64,000 nucleotides of DNA from RYN-230 sp963704995 (GTDB taxonomy: Bacteria; Actinomycetota; Actinomycetes; Streptosporangiales; Streptosporangiaceae). Position numbers and translations under genes: made by a program. Shown here in pieces: positions 25,913-33,948 of the stretch. Below the pieces are notes generated by a model. That model saw only the letters and a program-made list of their open reading frames with translations. It searched no databases and was not told the origin of the DNA. Each line of letters opens with the position of its first letter. The stretch's first letter is position 1. The stretch covers positions 806,001 to 870,000 of the forward strand of contig CAVPIM010000005.1 in assembly GCA_963704995.1 (NCBI GenBank). Direction: 5' to 3'.

Positions 25913-27041
25913 TCACCGTCGCGGCAGCGCGTTCGGGGTCACGGCCACCTCGACCCGCTGGAACTCCTTGAGGTCGGAGTACCCGGAGGTGGCCATGGTC
26001 CGGCGGAGGGCGCCGATCAGGTTGAGCGAGCCATCGGGCACGTCGGACGGGCCGTGCAGGATCTGCTCCAGGGTGCCGACCGTGCCGACCTCGACCCGGG
26101 CGCCGCGGGGCAGGTCAGGGTGGTGCGACTCGCTCCCCCAGTGGTAGCCGCGGCCCGGGGCCTCGGCCGCCCGGGCGAACGGCGAGCCGACCATGACCGC
26201 GTCCGAGCCGCAGGCCAGCGCCTTGGCGATGTCACCGCTGCGGGTCATCCCGCCGTCGGCGATCACGTGCACGTACCGGCCGCCGGATTCGTCCAGGTAC
26301 TCGCGGCGCGCGGCGGCCACGTCCGCGATCGCGGTGGCCATCGGCACGGTCACGCCCAGCACCGCGGCCGTGGTGTGCCCCGACCCGCCGCCGAAGCCGA
26401 CCAGCACGCCGGCCGCGCCGGTGCGCATCAGGTGCAGCGCGGCGGTGTAGGTGGCGCAGCCGCCCACGATCACCGGCACGTCGAGCTCGTAGATGAACTG
26501 CTTCAGGTTGAGCGGCTCCGCCTGCCCGGACACGTGCTCGGCGGACACCGTGGTGCCGCGGATCACGAAGATGTCCACGCCCGCGTCGATGACCGTCTTG
26601 TAGTACCGGACGGTCCGCTGCGGCGACAGCCGGGCCGCGGTGGTCACGCCCGCCGAGCGGATCTCCTCGATCCGCTGGCCGATCAGCTCTTCCTTGATCG
26701 GCTCGGCGTAGATCTCGCTGCAGCCGCCGGGTGGCGTCCTCCTGGCCGAGCTCGGCGATCTCGGCCAGGATCGGCTCCGGGTCCTCGTACCGGGTCCACA
26801 GGCCTTCCAGGTCGAGCACGGCCAGGCCGCCGAGCGCGCCGAGCTGGGCGGCGAAGGCCGGCGACACCACGCTGTCCATCGGCGAGGCCACCAGCGGCAT
26901 CTCGAACCGGTAGGCGTCGATCTGCCAGGCGACCGAGACCTCCTCGGGGTCCCTGGTCCGCCGGGAAGGGACGATGCCGATCTCATCGAGCGGGTAGGCG
27001 CGGCGGCCGCTCTTGCCCCGGCCGATCTCCACGGTGGTCAT
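25913..27041 (-). CDS. guaB3: GuaB3 family IMP dehydrogenase-related protein, frameshifted near 26727
   Basis: IMPDH-related TIM-barrel protein without CBS domains, found beside guaB in actinobacteria; members studied act as GMP reductase-like or unknown nucleotide enzymes. The start MTTVEIGRGKSGRRAYPLDE and PLVASPMDSVVSPAFAAQLG are typical. After LAEIAELGQEDATRRLQ the frame shifts near 26727 and continues as EIYAEPIKEELIGQRIEEIR, then VIDAGVDIFVIRGTTVSAEH, VIADGGMTRSGDIAKALACG and GTLEQILHGPSDVPDGSLNL. Bridged length is about 375 residues, normal for the family. It is followed by glpD and preceded by guaB in the same direction. Confidence 0.9.
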
Positions 27042-27065
27042 GCTGAAGTTCCGCCTATCTCAGTG

Positions 27066-27109
27066 CCGCCAGGTTAGGGCCGCCCAGGTCAGGGCCGCCA
27101 AGGTCAGGC
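27066..27109. repeat. Threefold ~15-base repeat between guaB and guaB3
   Basis: Three degenerate copies of CCGCCCAGGTCAGGG (27066-27079, 27080-27094, 27095-27109) fill the guaB-guaB3 gap and overlap the guaB stop codon. Confidence 0.75.
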
Positions 27110-28597
27110 CCGCCCGCGCCGGGCGTAGTTGGGCGCTTCCGCGGTCATCTCGATGTCGTGCGGATGGCTTTCCGCCAGCCCGGCCGCGGTGATCTGGGTG
27201 AACCGGGCCTGCTGGAGCTCGGCCACGGTCCGCGCGCCGCAGTACCCCATGGCCGCCCGCAGGCCGCCGACCAGCTGGTTGGCCACCGCGGCCAGCGGCC
27301 CGCGGTAGGGCACCTGGCCCTCGATGCCCTCCGGGACCAGCTTGTCCTCGCGCAGCACGTCGTCCTGGAAGTAGCGGTCCTTGGAGTAGGACCGGCCGCG
27401 CTCGGCGTTGCGCATCGCGCCGAGTGAGCCCATCCCCCGGTACAGCTTGTACTGCTTGCCGTGGATGAAGACCATCTCGCCGGGCCCCTCTTCGCACCCG
27501 GCCAGCAGGCTGCCCAGCATCACGGTGTCCGCGCCGGCCGCGATGGCCTTGGCGATGTCGCCGGAGTGCTGCAGGCCGCCGTCACCGATCAGCGGCACGC
27601 CCGCGGCCCGGGTCGCCTGCGCGGCCTCGTAGATCGCGGTGACCTGGGGCACGCCGACCCCGGCCACGACCCGGGTGGTGCAGATCGAGCCCGGCCCGAC
27701 GCCGACCTTGACCCCGTCCACGCCCGCGTCGATCAGCGCCTGGGCCCCGGCCCGGGTGGCGATGTTCCCGCCGATCACGTCGACCCGCAGATTGGCCTTG
27801 ACCTGCTTGACCATGTCCAGGACGGCCTGGGAGTGGCCGTGCGCGGTGTCCACGACCAGGAAGTCGGCCCCCGCCTCGGCCAGGGCCTGGGCCCGGCCCT
27901 TGCGTCCTCGCCGACCCCCACGGCCGCGCCGACCACCAGGCGCCCCTCGGCGTCCTTGGTGGCGCCGGGGAACTTCTCGCTCTTGGTGAAGTCCTTGACG
28001 GTGATCAGGCCGCGCAGCTTGCCCGCGTCGTCGATCAGCGGCAGCTTCTCCACCTTGTGCTGGCGCAGCAGCGCGAAGCGCGTCGTCCCTGGACACCCCG
28101 ACCGGCGCGGTGATCAGCGGCGTCGTCGTCATGACGTCCGCCACCCGGCGGCTGTGGTCGGTCACGAAGCGGATGTCCCGGTTGGTCACGATCCCGACCA
28201 GGACCCCGTCCGGGCTGGTCACCGGGACGCCGGAGATGCGGTAGCGGGCACACAGCTGCTCGACGTCAGCCACGGTGGCGTCCGGCCCGCAGGTCACCGG
28301 GTTGGTGATCATGCCGGCCTCGGACCGCTTCACCGTGTCCACCTGCTGCGCCTGGTCGTCCACGGAGAGGTTCCGGTGCAGCACGCCGGCCCCGCCGATG
28401 CGCGCCATGGCGATGGCCATCCGGGCCTCGGTCACGGTGTCCATGGCCGAGGAGACCAGCGGCACGTTCAGCGTGATCCGGCGGGTGAGCCGGGCCGTCG
28501 TGTCCGCCTCACCGGGCATCACCTCCGAGTGCGCGGGCAGCAGCAGGACGTCGTCGAAGGTCAGGGCCGGAGGGGCGAACTTGCCGACGTCGCTCAT
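27104..28597 (-). CDS. guaB: Inosine-5'-monophosphate dehydrogenase, two compensating frameshifts
   Basis: Oxidises IMP to XMP, the committed step of guanine nucleotide synthesis. It starts MSDVGKFAPPALTFDDVLLL after AAGGTG, and NVPLVSSAMDTVTEARMAIA follows. Two CBS domains lie at about residues 100-220. The catalytic cysteine is in VGPGSICTTRVVAGVGVPQV near 310, and GGLQHSGDIAKAIAAGADTV and the flap GSLGAMRNAERGRSYSKDRY follow. Between about 28080 and 27900 the text RFALLRQHKVEKLPLIDDAG to GRLVVGAAVGVGED lies in another frame, so two opposite one-base errors shift the frame and restore it. Bridged length is 497 residues. ATG 28627 in the same frame is a less likely start. Confidence 0.93.
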   Translation of the reverse strand: MSDVGKFAPPALTFDDVLLLPAHSEVMPGEADTTARLTRRITLNVPLVSSAMDTVTEARMAIAMARIGGAGVLHRNLSVDDQAQQVDTVKRSEAGMITNPVTCGPDATVADVEQLCARYRISGVPVTSPDGVLVGIVTNRDIRFVTDHSRRVADVMTTTPLITAPVGVSRDDALRAAAPAQGGEAAADRRRGQAARPDHRQGLHQEREVPRRHQGRRGAPGGRRGRGGRRGRKGRAQALAEAGADFLVVDTAHGHSQAVLDMVKQVKANLRVDVIGGNIATRAGAQALIDAGVDGVKVGVGPGSICTTRVVAGVGVPQVTAIYEAAQATRAAGVPLIGDGGLQHSGDIAKAIAAGADTVMLGSLLAGCEEGPGEMVFIHGKQYKLYRGMGSLGAMRNAERGRSYSKDRYFQDDVLREDKLVPEGIEGQVPYRGPLAAVANQLVGGLRAAMGYCGARTVAELQQARFTQITAAGLAESHPHDIEMTAEAPNYARRGRA

Positions 28598-28632
28598 GAC
28601 ACCTTCCGGAGGGTGGCTGCGGGACATCACCC

Positions 28633-28638
28633 AGTCTA
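28633..28638 (-). promoter_or_regulatory. Probable -10 box of guaB
   Basis: TAGACT on the minus strand, about 36 bases before ATG 28597; transcription would begin near 28626, next to an in-frame ATG at 28627. This leaves a short leader containing AAGGTG. Confidence 0.45.
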
Positions 28639-28662
28639 GAGGGGTCCGCGGCGCCAGGATGG

Positions 28663-29183
28663 TCAGCGCAGCCGGCGTGGCCGGGCGGGACGCTGCTCCC
28701 ACCGGCCGCCTCTGGCCGGGCCGCGGGCCAGCCGGGCCAGCATGCTCGTGGCGATCAGGCTGGTGACGCTGGCCAGGCCGGCCACCACGCCGCCCGCGAC
28801 CGCCGCCCGCAGCCACGCGGCCGCACCCCGGGACTGCGCGCCGGCCAGCGCCTGCCAGGCCGCGGCGCGCTCGGCCGCCGCCCGGCCCGGCCACGCGGGC
28901 TGGCGCCGGGCCGCCCGGCGCCTCGCGGCCGGCGCCTCAGCCCGGGTCCCGTCGGCGTGTCCACGTCCGCGACCAGCGCACCGAGCAGCGCCAGCGCCGG
29001 GTCGTGCGCCAGCTGCGGCCCGGCGGCGCCGCGCGCCGCGAGCACGTTGATAGCTTCCTCGGACCGCCGGATCTCACCGAGATCGACGGCCTGGCCCCCG
29101 GTACCGCCCGCTGCCGCCCGCCTGCGTGTGAACTCCAGGCCGGGTGTCACACCGGGCGCTCCGGGTCCGCGCCCCGTGATCAC
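28663..29183 (-). CDS. Probable anti-sigma factor (RsdA-like) membrane protein, frameshifted near 28945
   Basis: Its GTG start overlaps the TGA of the sigma gene (GTGA), so translation is coupled. The N-terminal part holds VDLGEIRRSEEAINVLAARG and HDPALALLGALVADVDTPTG, the short Asp-rich helix pattern of RsdA-type anti-sigma-D proteins. Read straight, the frame degrades into Arg/Gly-rich text to 28755. A one-base shift near 28945 instead gives ERAAAWQALAGAQSRGAAAW, then a membrane helix (AVAGGVVAGLASVTSLIATS) and a basic end, stopping at 28663. The shifted reading is more protein-like and fits a single-pass anti-sigma factor of about 173 residues. Function is inferred from position and N-terminal pattern. 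Confidence 0.6.
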
Positions 29184-29782
29184 GCAATCGACTCCTCGAC
29201 CGCAAGCGCCCGGAGCCGGGCCAGCGCCCGGTGCTGGGCCACCCTTACCGCCCCTGCTGACATACCGAGTACGTTACCCGTTTCCTCGGCCGACAGACCG
29301 GTCACCACGCGTAGTATTAGCAGCTCACGTAGGTGATGAGGGAGCTGGGCGAGCAGCGCCCTGGTACGTTCCGCCTCAATGTAGGCCACCACGGTCTCTT
29401 CCGGCCCGGGCCGCTCATCCGGCCCGTCGGGCAGATCCTCGAACGGCACGGCGAGCCGGGACGCGTTGCGGACCGCGTCGGCCACCTTGTGCGAGGCGAT
29501 GCCGAACACGAAGGACGCGAACGGCCGGCCCATGTCCCGGTACCGCGGCAGCGCCGCCAGCACGGCCAGGCAGACCTCCTGGGCGACGTCGTCGGCCACG
29601 TAGTAGTGACCGGTGATGCGGCCCAGCCGGGCCCGGCAGTAGCGGACCACCATGGGGCGGATCCGCTCCAGCAGGGCCTCGACCGCTCCCGGATGGCCGC
29701 GCGACCGCCAGGTCGGGCCAGGTTCACCGAAGCCGCCCTGCCTCGTCGGCCCAGGCTCACCCGGGGGTCCCAGCCGGGTCAT
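29180..29782 (-). CDS. shbA: ShbA/SigD-type RNA polymerase sigma factor
   Basis: Sigma factor next to guaB, in the place of Streptomyces shbA (which drives the main sigma gene hrdB) and mycobacterial sigD. Region 2: RIRPMVVRYCRARLGRITGH, then VADDVAQEVCLAVLAALPRY and RPFASFVFGIASHKVADAVR. Region 4: LLAQLPHHLRELLILRVVTG, then LSAEETGNVLGMSAGAVRVA and QHRALARLRAL. The first 30 or so residues (Gly/Pro-rich) are not conserved, so the true start may lie nearer VEALLERIRP. It is followed with overlap by a probable anti-sigma gene. No bldM or whiB gene lies upstream, unlike in Streptomyces and Mycobacterium. Confidence 0.88.
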   Translation of the reverse strand: MTRLGPPGEPGPTRQGGFGEPGPTWRSRGHPGAVEALLERIRPMVVRYCRARLGRITGHYYVADDVAQEVCLAVLAALPRYRDMGRPFASFVFGIASHKVADAVRNASRLAVPFEDLPDGPDERPGPEETVVAYIEAERTRALLAQLPHHLRELLILRVVTGLSAEETGNVLGMSAGAVRVAQHRALARLRALAVEESIA

Positions 29783-29922
29783 ACCCCGCGGTCGCGTCCC
29801 CGGGCGCGGCCCGGGACCCGTACCCCGAGCTCGCTCGGGCGTCCCCGAGCCCGGCTCCGGACCGCGTACCCGGCCGCGGTCGTCGTAGGCGTCCGGCCCG
29901 TGATGCTCTGGCCGGGGATACC

Positions 29923-29967
29923 GTGCTGGTGGGTAGCGTGCTCGTGGGTAGCGTGCTCGCGGGCCCC
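29923..29967 (+). repeat. 15-base tandem repeat upstream of the sigma gene
   Basis: GTGCTGGTGGGTAGC, GTGCTCGTGGGTAGC and a third degenerate copy GTGCTCGCGGGCCCC, period 15. It is outside any gene I can support. Confidence 0.75.
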
Positions 29968-30085
29968 CGCCCCCTCGGCCACCGCGGTGCCGGCCGGGAG
30001 CACAGCTCCCTGCCCGTCAGCCACGGCCCGGATGATGCATCCCTCGCTCACGACTGCATGATGCCCAGGAAAACGAGGGTGCCCT

Positions 30086-30186
30086 CATCAATGTGGGCAA
30101 CAGAAAGGTCACATTGATGTGTCGCGCGACCACGTTCCGAACACGGAATTACAATCAGTAATCAATTGACTACTCAGTGTAATTTG
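30086..30186. promoter_or_regulatory. Cluster of palindromes in an AT-rich island upstream of the sigma gene
   Basis: Within 100 bases: CATCAATGTG ... CACATTGATG (perfect 10-base arms, 30086-30119, 14-base spacer); GTCGCGCGAC (30121-30130, perfect); TTCCG-AACA-CGGAA (30135-30148); AGTAATCAA-TTGACTACT (30157-30174, one mismatch); and AATTACA ... TGTAATT spanning the last (7-base arms). Several regulators may bind here. Confidence 0.6.
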
Positions 30187-30488
30187 AATTTCTTCGGAGT
30201 GTCGCTTTCGCGGCAAAGATAGCGAACCATCAGCATCACCCGACCCGGCTCCGATCACATGGGCCCCGCGATCAGACATTGGTGTCGGTCCTGGGACAGC
30301 ACATCTCAGATCACGACGGTCGGCCACTGGGCGCCATGGTTCCTGCCACACCCGGCGCCGGACCCGGCCCGCGCCGCCGCGCCCGGCTGGGCAGCCGGGC
30401 GGACAGGCGCTTCGACCGCGCGCGGGCCGGCTCCGCGCACGTGCCGCGGCGGCGAGGAGCCCGGGCCTGCCGCCCGGCGGACAGCACG

Positions 30489-30532
30489 CCGCAGGCCCCC
30501 GCCCGGGCCGGAGCCGGGGTGGGGGCCTGCGG
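30489..30532. terminator. Hairpin downstream of groEL
   Basis: Perfect 12-base arms CCGCAGGCCCCC and GGGGGCCTGCGG around a 20-base loop, beginning 28 bases after the groEL stop. No U-tract follows. It is the likely end of the groES-groEL transcript. Confidence 0.75.
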
Positions 30533-30559
30533 TGTTCGTTGCGGACTGTGTTCTCGGTT

Positions 30560-32188
30560 TTAGTGCGCGTGGCCGTGCGAGTGACCGTGGCCACCCGCGG
30601 CCGCAGCCTCGTCCTCTTCCTCGGGCTTGTCCGCCACCAGTGCCTCGGTGGTCAGCAGCATGGCCGCGATGGACGCGGCGTTGAGCACCGCGGACCGGGT
30701 CACCTTGACCGGGTCGATCACGCCCTGGGCCAGCAGGTCACCGTACTCGCCGGTGGCCGCGTTGTAGCCCTGGCCGTGGCTCAGCTCCGCGATCTTGGCC
30801 ACGACGACCATGCCCTCGGCGCCGGCGTTCTCGGCGATCCAGCGGGCCGGCGCGATGAGGGCGCTGCGCACCACTGCCACCCCGGTCGCCTCGTCGCCGG
30901 TCTTGCCGAGGTCACCCAGCTTGGCCGCGATGTGCACGAGGGCGCTGCCGCCGCCGGGCACGATGCCTTCCTCGATCGCGGCCCGGGTCGCCGAGATCGC
31001 GTCCTCGAGGCGGTGCTTCTTCTCCTTGAGCTCCACCTCGGTGGCGGCACCGACCCGGAGGACGGCCACCCCGCCGGACAGCTTGGCCACCCGCTCCTGC
31101 AGCTTCTCCCGGTCCCAGTCCGAGTCGGTCGACTCGATCTCGGCCCGGAGCTGGCGGACCCGGTCGCTGATGGCCTCGGCGTCCCCGTGGCCGTCCACGA
31201 TCGTGGTGTTGTCCTTGGTCACCACGACCCGGCGGGCCTGGCCGAGGCTCTCGAGCCCGATGTTCTCGAGCTTGAGGCCGACCTCCTCGCTGACGACCTC
31301 GCCGCCGGTGAGGATGGCCATGTCGGCCAGCATCGCCTTGCGGCGGTCACCGAAACCGGGCGCCTTGACCGCCACGACGTTGAGCAGGCCGCGGATCTTG
31401 TTCACGACCAGCGTGGAAAGGGCCTCGCCGTCGACGTCCTCGGCAATAACCAGGAACGGCTTCTTGGTCTGGGCGACCTTTTCCAGCAGCGGCAGGAAAT
31501 CCGCCATGGACGAGATCTTGCCTGCGTGCAGCAGGATGTAGGCGTCGTCCGTAACGGCTTCCATGCGCTCCGGGTCGGTCACGAAGTACGGGGAGATGTA
31601 GCCCTTGTCGAACTGCATTCCCTCGGTGAACTCGAGCTCCAGGCCCATGGTCGGCGATTCCTCGACGGTGATGACACCGTCCTTGCCGACCTTGCTGAAC
31701 GCCTCGGCGATGAGCTCGCCGATCTTGGCGTCCTGCGCGGAGACCGTCGCCACGTTCGCGATCTCCTGCTGCTCCTCGACCTCGCGGGCCGACTCCAGCA
31801 GCAGGTCGGACACGGCGGCTGCGGCCGCGTCGATCCCCTTCTTCATCGCCATGGGGTTCGCGCCCGCGGTGACGGAGCGGCGGCCCTCACGGACCATCGC
31901 CTGCGCCAGCACGGTCGCGGTCGTGGTGCCGTCGCCCGCCACGTCGTTGGTCTTGGTGGCGACTTCCTTGGCGAGCTGAGCACCCAGGTTCTCGTACGGG
32001 TCCTCCAGGTCGATCTCACGCGCGACGGTCACACCGTCGTTGGTGATGGTCGGAGCGCCCCACTTCTTGTCGATCACGACGTTGCGGCCCTTCGGACCCA
32101 GCGTCACCTTGACGGCGTCGGCGAGGCGGTTCACGCCACGCTCGAGCGCGCGCCGTGCCTCCTCGTCGAACTCCAGCATCTTGGCCAT
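30560..32188 (-). CDS. groEL: 60 kDa chaperonin GroEL (GroEL1 type, His-rich tail)
   Basis: 542-residue chaperonin subunit that folds proteins in an ATP-driven double ring with GroES. Family landmarks: VKVTLGPKGRNVVIDKKWGA near 27, the ATP site VAGDGTTTATVLAQAM near 85, GIVPGGGSALVHIAAKLGDL near 405, and NAASIAAMLLTTEALVADKP near 500. The C-terminus is GGHGHSHGHAH instead of the Gly-Gly-Met tail, the mark of actinobacterial GroEL1, the copy encoded with groES. A second, GGM-tailed GroEL2 is expected elsewhere. ATG 32188 begins the family N-terminus MAKMLEFDEEARRALERG. It is 196 bases after groES in the same operon and is under the CIRCE site upstream of groES. Confidence 0.97.
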   Translation of the reverse strand: MAKMLEFDEEARRALERGVNRLADAVKVTLGPKGRNVVIDKKWGAPTITNDGVTVAREIDLEDPYENLGAQLAKEVATKTNDVAGDGTTTATVLAQAMVREGRRSVTAGANPMAMKKGIDAAAAAVSDLLLESAREVEEQQEIANVATVSAQDAKIGELIAEAFSKVGKDGVITVEESPTMGLELEFTEGMQFDKGYISPYFVTDPERMEAVTDDAYILLHAGKISSMADFLPLLEKVAQTKKPFLVIAEDVDGEALSTLVVNKIRGLLNVVAVKAPGFGDRRKAMLADMAILTGGEVVSEEVGLKLENIGLESLGQARRVVVTKDNTTIVDGHGDAEAISDRVRQLRAEIESTDSDWDREKLQERVAKLSGGVAVLRVGAATEVELKEKKHRLEDAISATRAAIEEGIVPGGGSALVHIAAKLGDLGKTGDEATGVAVVRSALIAPARWIAENAGAEGMVVVAKIAELSHGQGYNAATGEYGDLLAQGVIDPVKVTRSAVLNAASIAAMLLTTEALVADKPEEEDEAAAAGGHGHSHGHAH

Positions 32189-32285
32189 GAGCACCTCAAA
32201 TTGCCGTGTATAGGTCGTGCCCGGCGGCCGGGTGAGCCCGGCCGCGGGCCCGGTTTGGTCCTGCGGACCTCTGGTTTTACGGACT

Positions 32286-32319
32286 ACCGCCCCGGACGCA
32301 GAACAAGCGCCGGGGCGGT
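32286..32319. other. Hairpin in the groES-groEL gap
   Basis: Perfect 10-base arms ACCGCCCCGG and CCGGGGCGGT with a 14-base loop between groES and groEL. It may be an RNA processing or attenuation site that sets the groES:groEL ratio. Confidence 0.5.
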
Positions 32320-32384
32320 GGTCCTGAGGCGGTTCCCCGCCGCGGGCTGCGGGCCCGCGGCAGCGCCGCCGGTTACTGCTCGAT

Positions 32385-32696
32385 CTACTTCTCGATGATG
32401 GCGAGCACGTCACGGGCGGAGAGCACCAGGTACTCCTCGCCGTGGTACTTCACCTCGGTGCCGCCGTACTTGCTGTACAGCACCACGTCACCGACCTTGA
32501 CGTCCATCGGCACGCGCTTGGCGCCGGCGTCATCGAACCGGCCGGGGCCCACAGCCAGGACTTCGCCCTCCTGGGGCTTCTCCTTGGCGGTGTCTGGAAT
32601 CACGAGCCCGGACGCAGTGGTCTGCTCGGCCTCCAGAGTGCGGACCACGATCCGGTCTTCGAGTGGCTTGAGAACAACCTTGGTAGCGGTCGCCAC
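32385..32696 (-). CDS. groES: 10 kDa co-chaperonin GroES
   Basis: Lid of the GroEL folding chamber, 103 residues. It starts VATATKVVLKPLEDRIVVRT at GTG 32696, preceded by a strong GGAGGAGGAGG site, and holds the mobile loop (EAEQTTASGLVIPDTAKEKP) and YSKYGGTEVKYHGEEYLVLS. The longer frame upstream of the GTG has no support. First gene of the heat-shock operon, 99 bases downstream of a CIRCE element. Confidence 0.96.
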   Translation of the reverse strand: MATATKVVLKPLEDRIVVRTLEAEQTTASGLVIPDTAKEKPQEGEVLAVGPGRFDDAGAKRVPMDVKVGDVVLYSKYGGTEVKYHGEEYLVLSARDVLAIIEK

Positions 32697-32794
32697 GATC
32701 TGACCTCCTCCTCCGAAAAGGATGGGGAAACGACTATTAGAGAGGAACGACCATGGCCAGCTGTCGTCGCGGGTGCCAGTCCAGCCTCGTCGCA

Positions 32795-32821
32795 TTAGCA
32801 CTCTACCCTAGAGAGTGCCAG
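32795..32821. promoter_or_regulatory. CIRCE operator (HrcA binding site)
   Basis: TTAGCACTC-N9-GAGTGCCAG: matches the CIRCE consensus TTAGCACTC-N9-GAGTGCTAA in 16 of 18 positions. It lies upstream of groES, so the operon is expected to be repressed by HrcA and released on heat shock. Confidence 0.93.
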
Positions 32822-32910
32822 TCCCGAACAGTAGTCCGGGCGCGGCCGCGACGTCAAACCTCCGGCGCGCCATCGGGCCGATCGCCCGGCGGCAGCGCGC
32901 CGGCCCGCCG

Positions 32911-33948
32911 TCAGACCAGGACACTGGTCACCGGGAGCGCCGAATCGGCGCCCACGTCCAGCGGGGACGGCTTGGCGTCGCGCGCCACGAGTTCCGCCCC
33001 GAGCGCCGCCACCATGGCCCCGTTGTCGGTGCACAGGCCGGGCCGCGGCACCCGCAGCCGGATGCCGGCCGCCTCGCAGCGCTCCGCGGCCAGCGCGCGC
33101 AGCCGGGAGTTGGCCGCCACGCCGCCGCCGATGACCAGGTGGTCCACGCCGTTGGCCCGGCAGGCCTGCACCGCCTTGCGGGTCAGCACGTCCGCCACCG
33201 CCTCCTGGAAGGACGCCGCGACGTCCGCCACCGGGACACTCGCCCCGGCCGCGCGCCGCTCCTCCACCCAGCGGGCCACCGCGGTCTTCAGCCCCGAGAA
33301 CGAGAAATCGAAGGTCTGGTCCCGGTACTTGGCCCGGGGGAAGGCGATCGCGGCCGGATCTCCTTCCCGGGCCTCCTTGTCGATCGGCGGCCCGCCCGGG
33401 AACGGCAGCCCCAGCACCCGGGCCACCTTGTCGTAGGCCTCACCCGCGGCGTCGTCGATCGTGGCGCCGAGCGGCTGCACGTCGCCGGCGATGTCCCGGG
33501 CCAGCAGCAGCGAGGAGTGCCCGCCGGACACCAGCAGCGCGATGGCCGGCTCGGGCAGCGCGCCGTGCTCCAGCTGGTCCACGGCGATGTGCGCGGCCAG
33601 GTGGTTCACCGCGTACAGCGGCTTGCCCAGGGCCAGCGCGTAGGCCTTGGCCGCGCAGACGCCCACCAGCAGCGCCCCGGTCAGCCCCGGGCCCGCGGTC
33701 ACCGCGATCGCGTCCACGTCGGCCAGCGTGACCCCGGCCGTGGCCAGCGCCCGGTCCACCGCCGGGACCATGGCCTCCAGGTGCGCGCGGCTGGCCACCT
33801 CGGGCACCACGCCGCCGAAGCGGGCGTGCTCGGCCACGCTGGAGGCCACCGAGTCGGCCAGCAGCTCGTGCCCGCGCACCAGCCCGGCGCCGGTCTCGTC
33901 GCAGGACGTCTCGATGCCCAGGACCAGGGGGGCGAGGGGTGCCGTCAT
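32911..33948 (-). CDS. tsaD: tRNA t6A37 threonylcarbamoyltransferase TsaD
   Basis: Transfers threonylcarbamoyl to A37 of ANN-decoding tRNAs, with TsaB and TsaE. About 345 residues from ATG 33948: LVLGIETSCDETGAGLV at the start, metal ligands in ASRAHLEAMVPAVDRAL and YAVNHLAAHIAVDQLEH (His-x3-His), VSGGHSSLLLA, TIDDAAGEAYDKVARVLGLP, and VIGGGVAANSRLRALAAE. ATG 33948 has AGGAGG six bases upstream. The reading frame continues open upstream into rimI without a stop, so a RimI-TsaD fusion is formally possible. Confidence 0.94.
   Translation of the reverse strand: MTAPLAPLVLGIETSCDETGAGLVRGHELLADSVASSVAEHARFGGVVPEVASRAHLEAMVPAVDRALATAGVTLADVDAIAVTAGPGLTGALLVGVCAAKAYALALGKPLYAVNHLAAHIAVDQLEHGALPEPAIALLVSGGHSSLLLARDIAGDVQPLGATIDDAAGEAYDKVARVLGLPFPGGPPIDKEAREGDPAAIAFPRAKYRDQTFDFSFSGLKTAVARWVEERRAAGASVPVADVAASFQEAVADVLTRKAVQACRANGVDHLVIGGGVAANSRLRALAAERCEAAGIRLRVPRPGLCTDNGAMVAALGAELVARDAKPSPLDVGADSALPVTSVLV

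Larger units (their letters stand above)
29783..30488. other. Gene-free 700-base stretch between groEL and the sigma gene
   Basis: No reading frame here resembles a known protein. The part nearest groEL (30350-30488) is GC-rich; 30030-30340 is clearly AT-richer than the rest of the window. It probably holds the promoter and control sites of the sigma gene. In relatives this position carries bldM or whiB-type genes, which I cannot find in any frame. Confidence 0.6.

Noticed and set aside
29779..30594. Open frames of 90 and 161 residues in the groEL-sigma gap, checked for WhiB or BldM
   Set aside because: No four-cysteine WhiB pattern, no response-regulator or LuxR-type motif, and low-complexity composition.
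30838..31541. Ser/Thr-rich 248-residue plus-strand frame opposite groEL
   Set aside because: It is antisense to the conserved groEL and lacks its own start signals.
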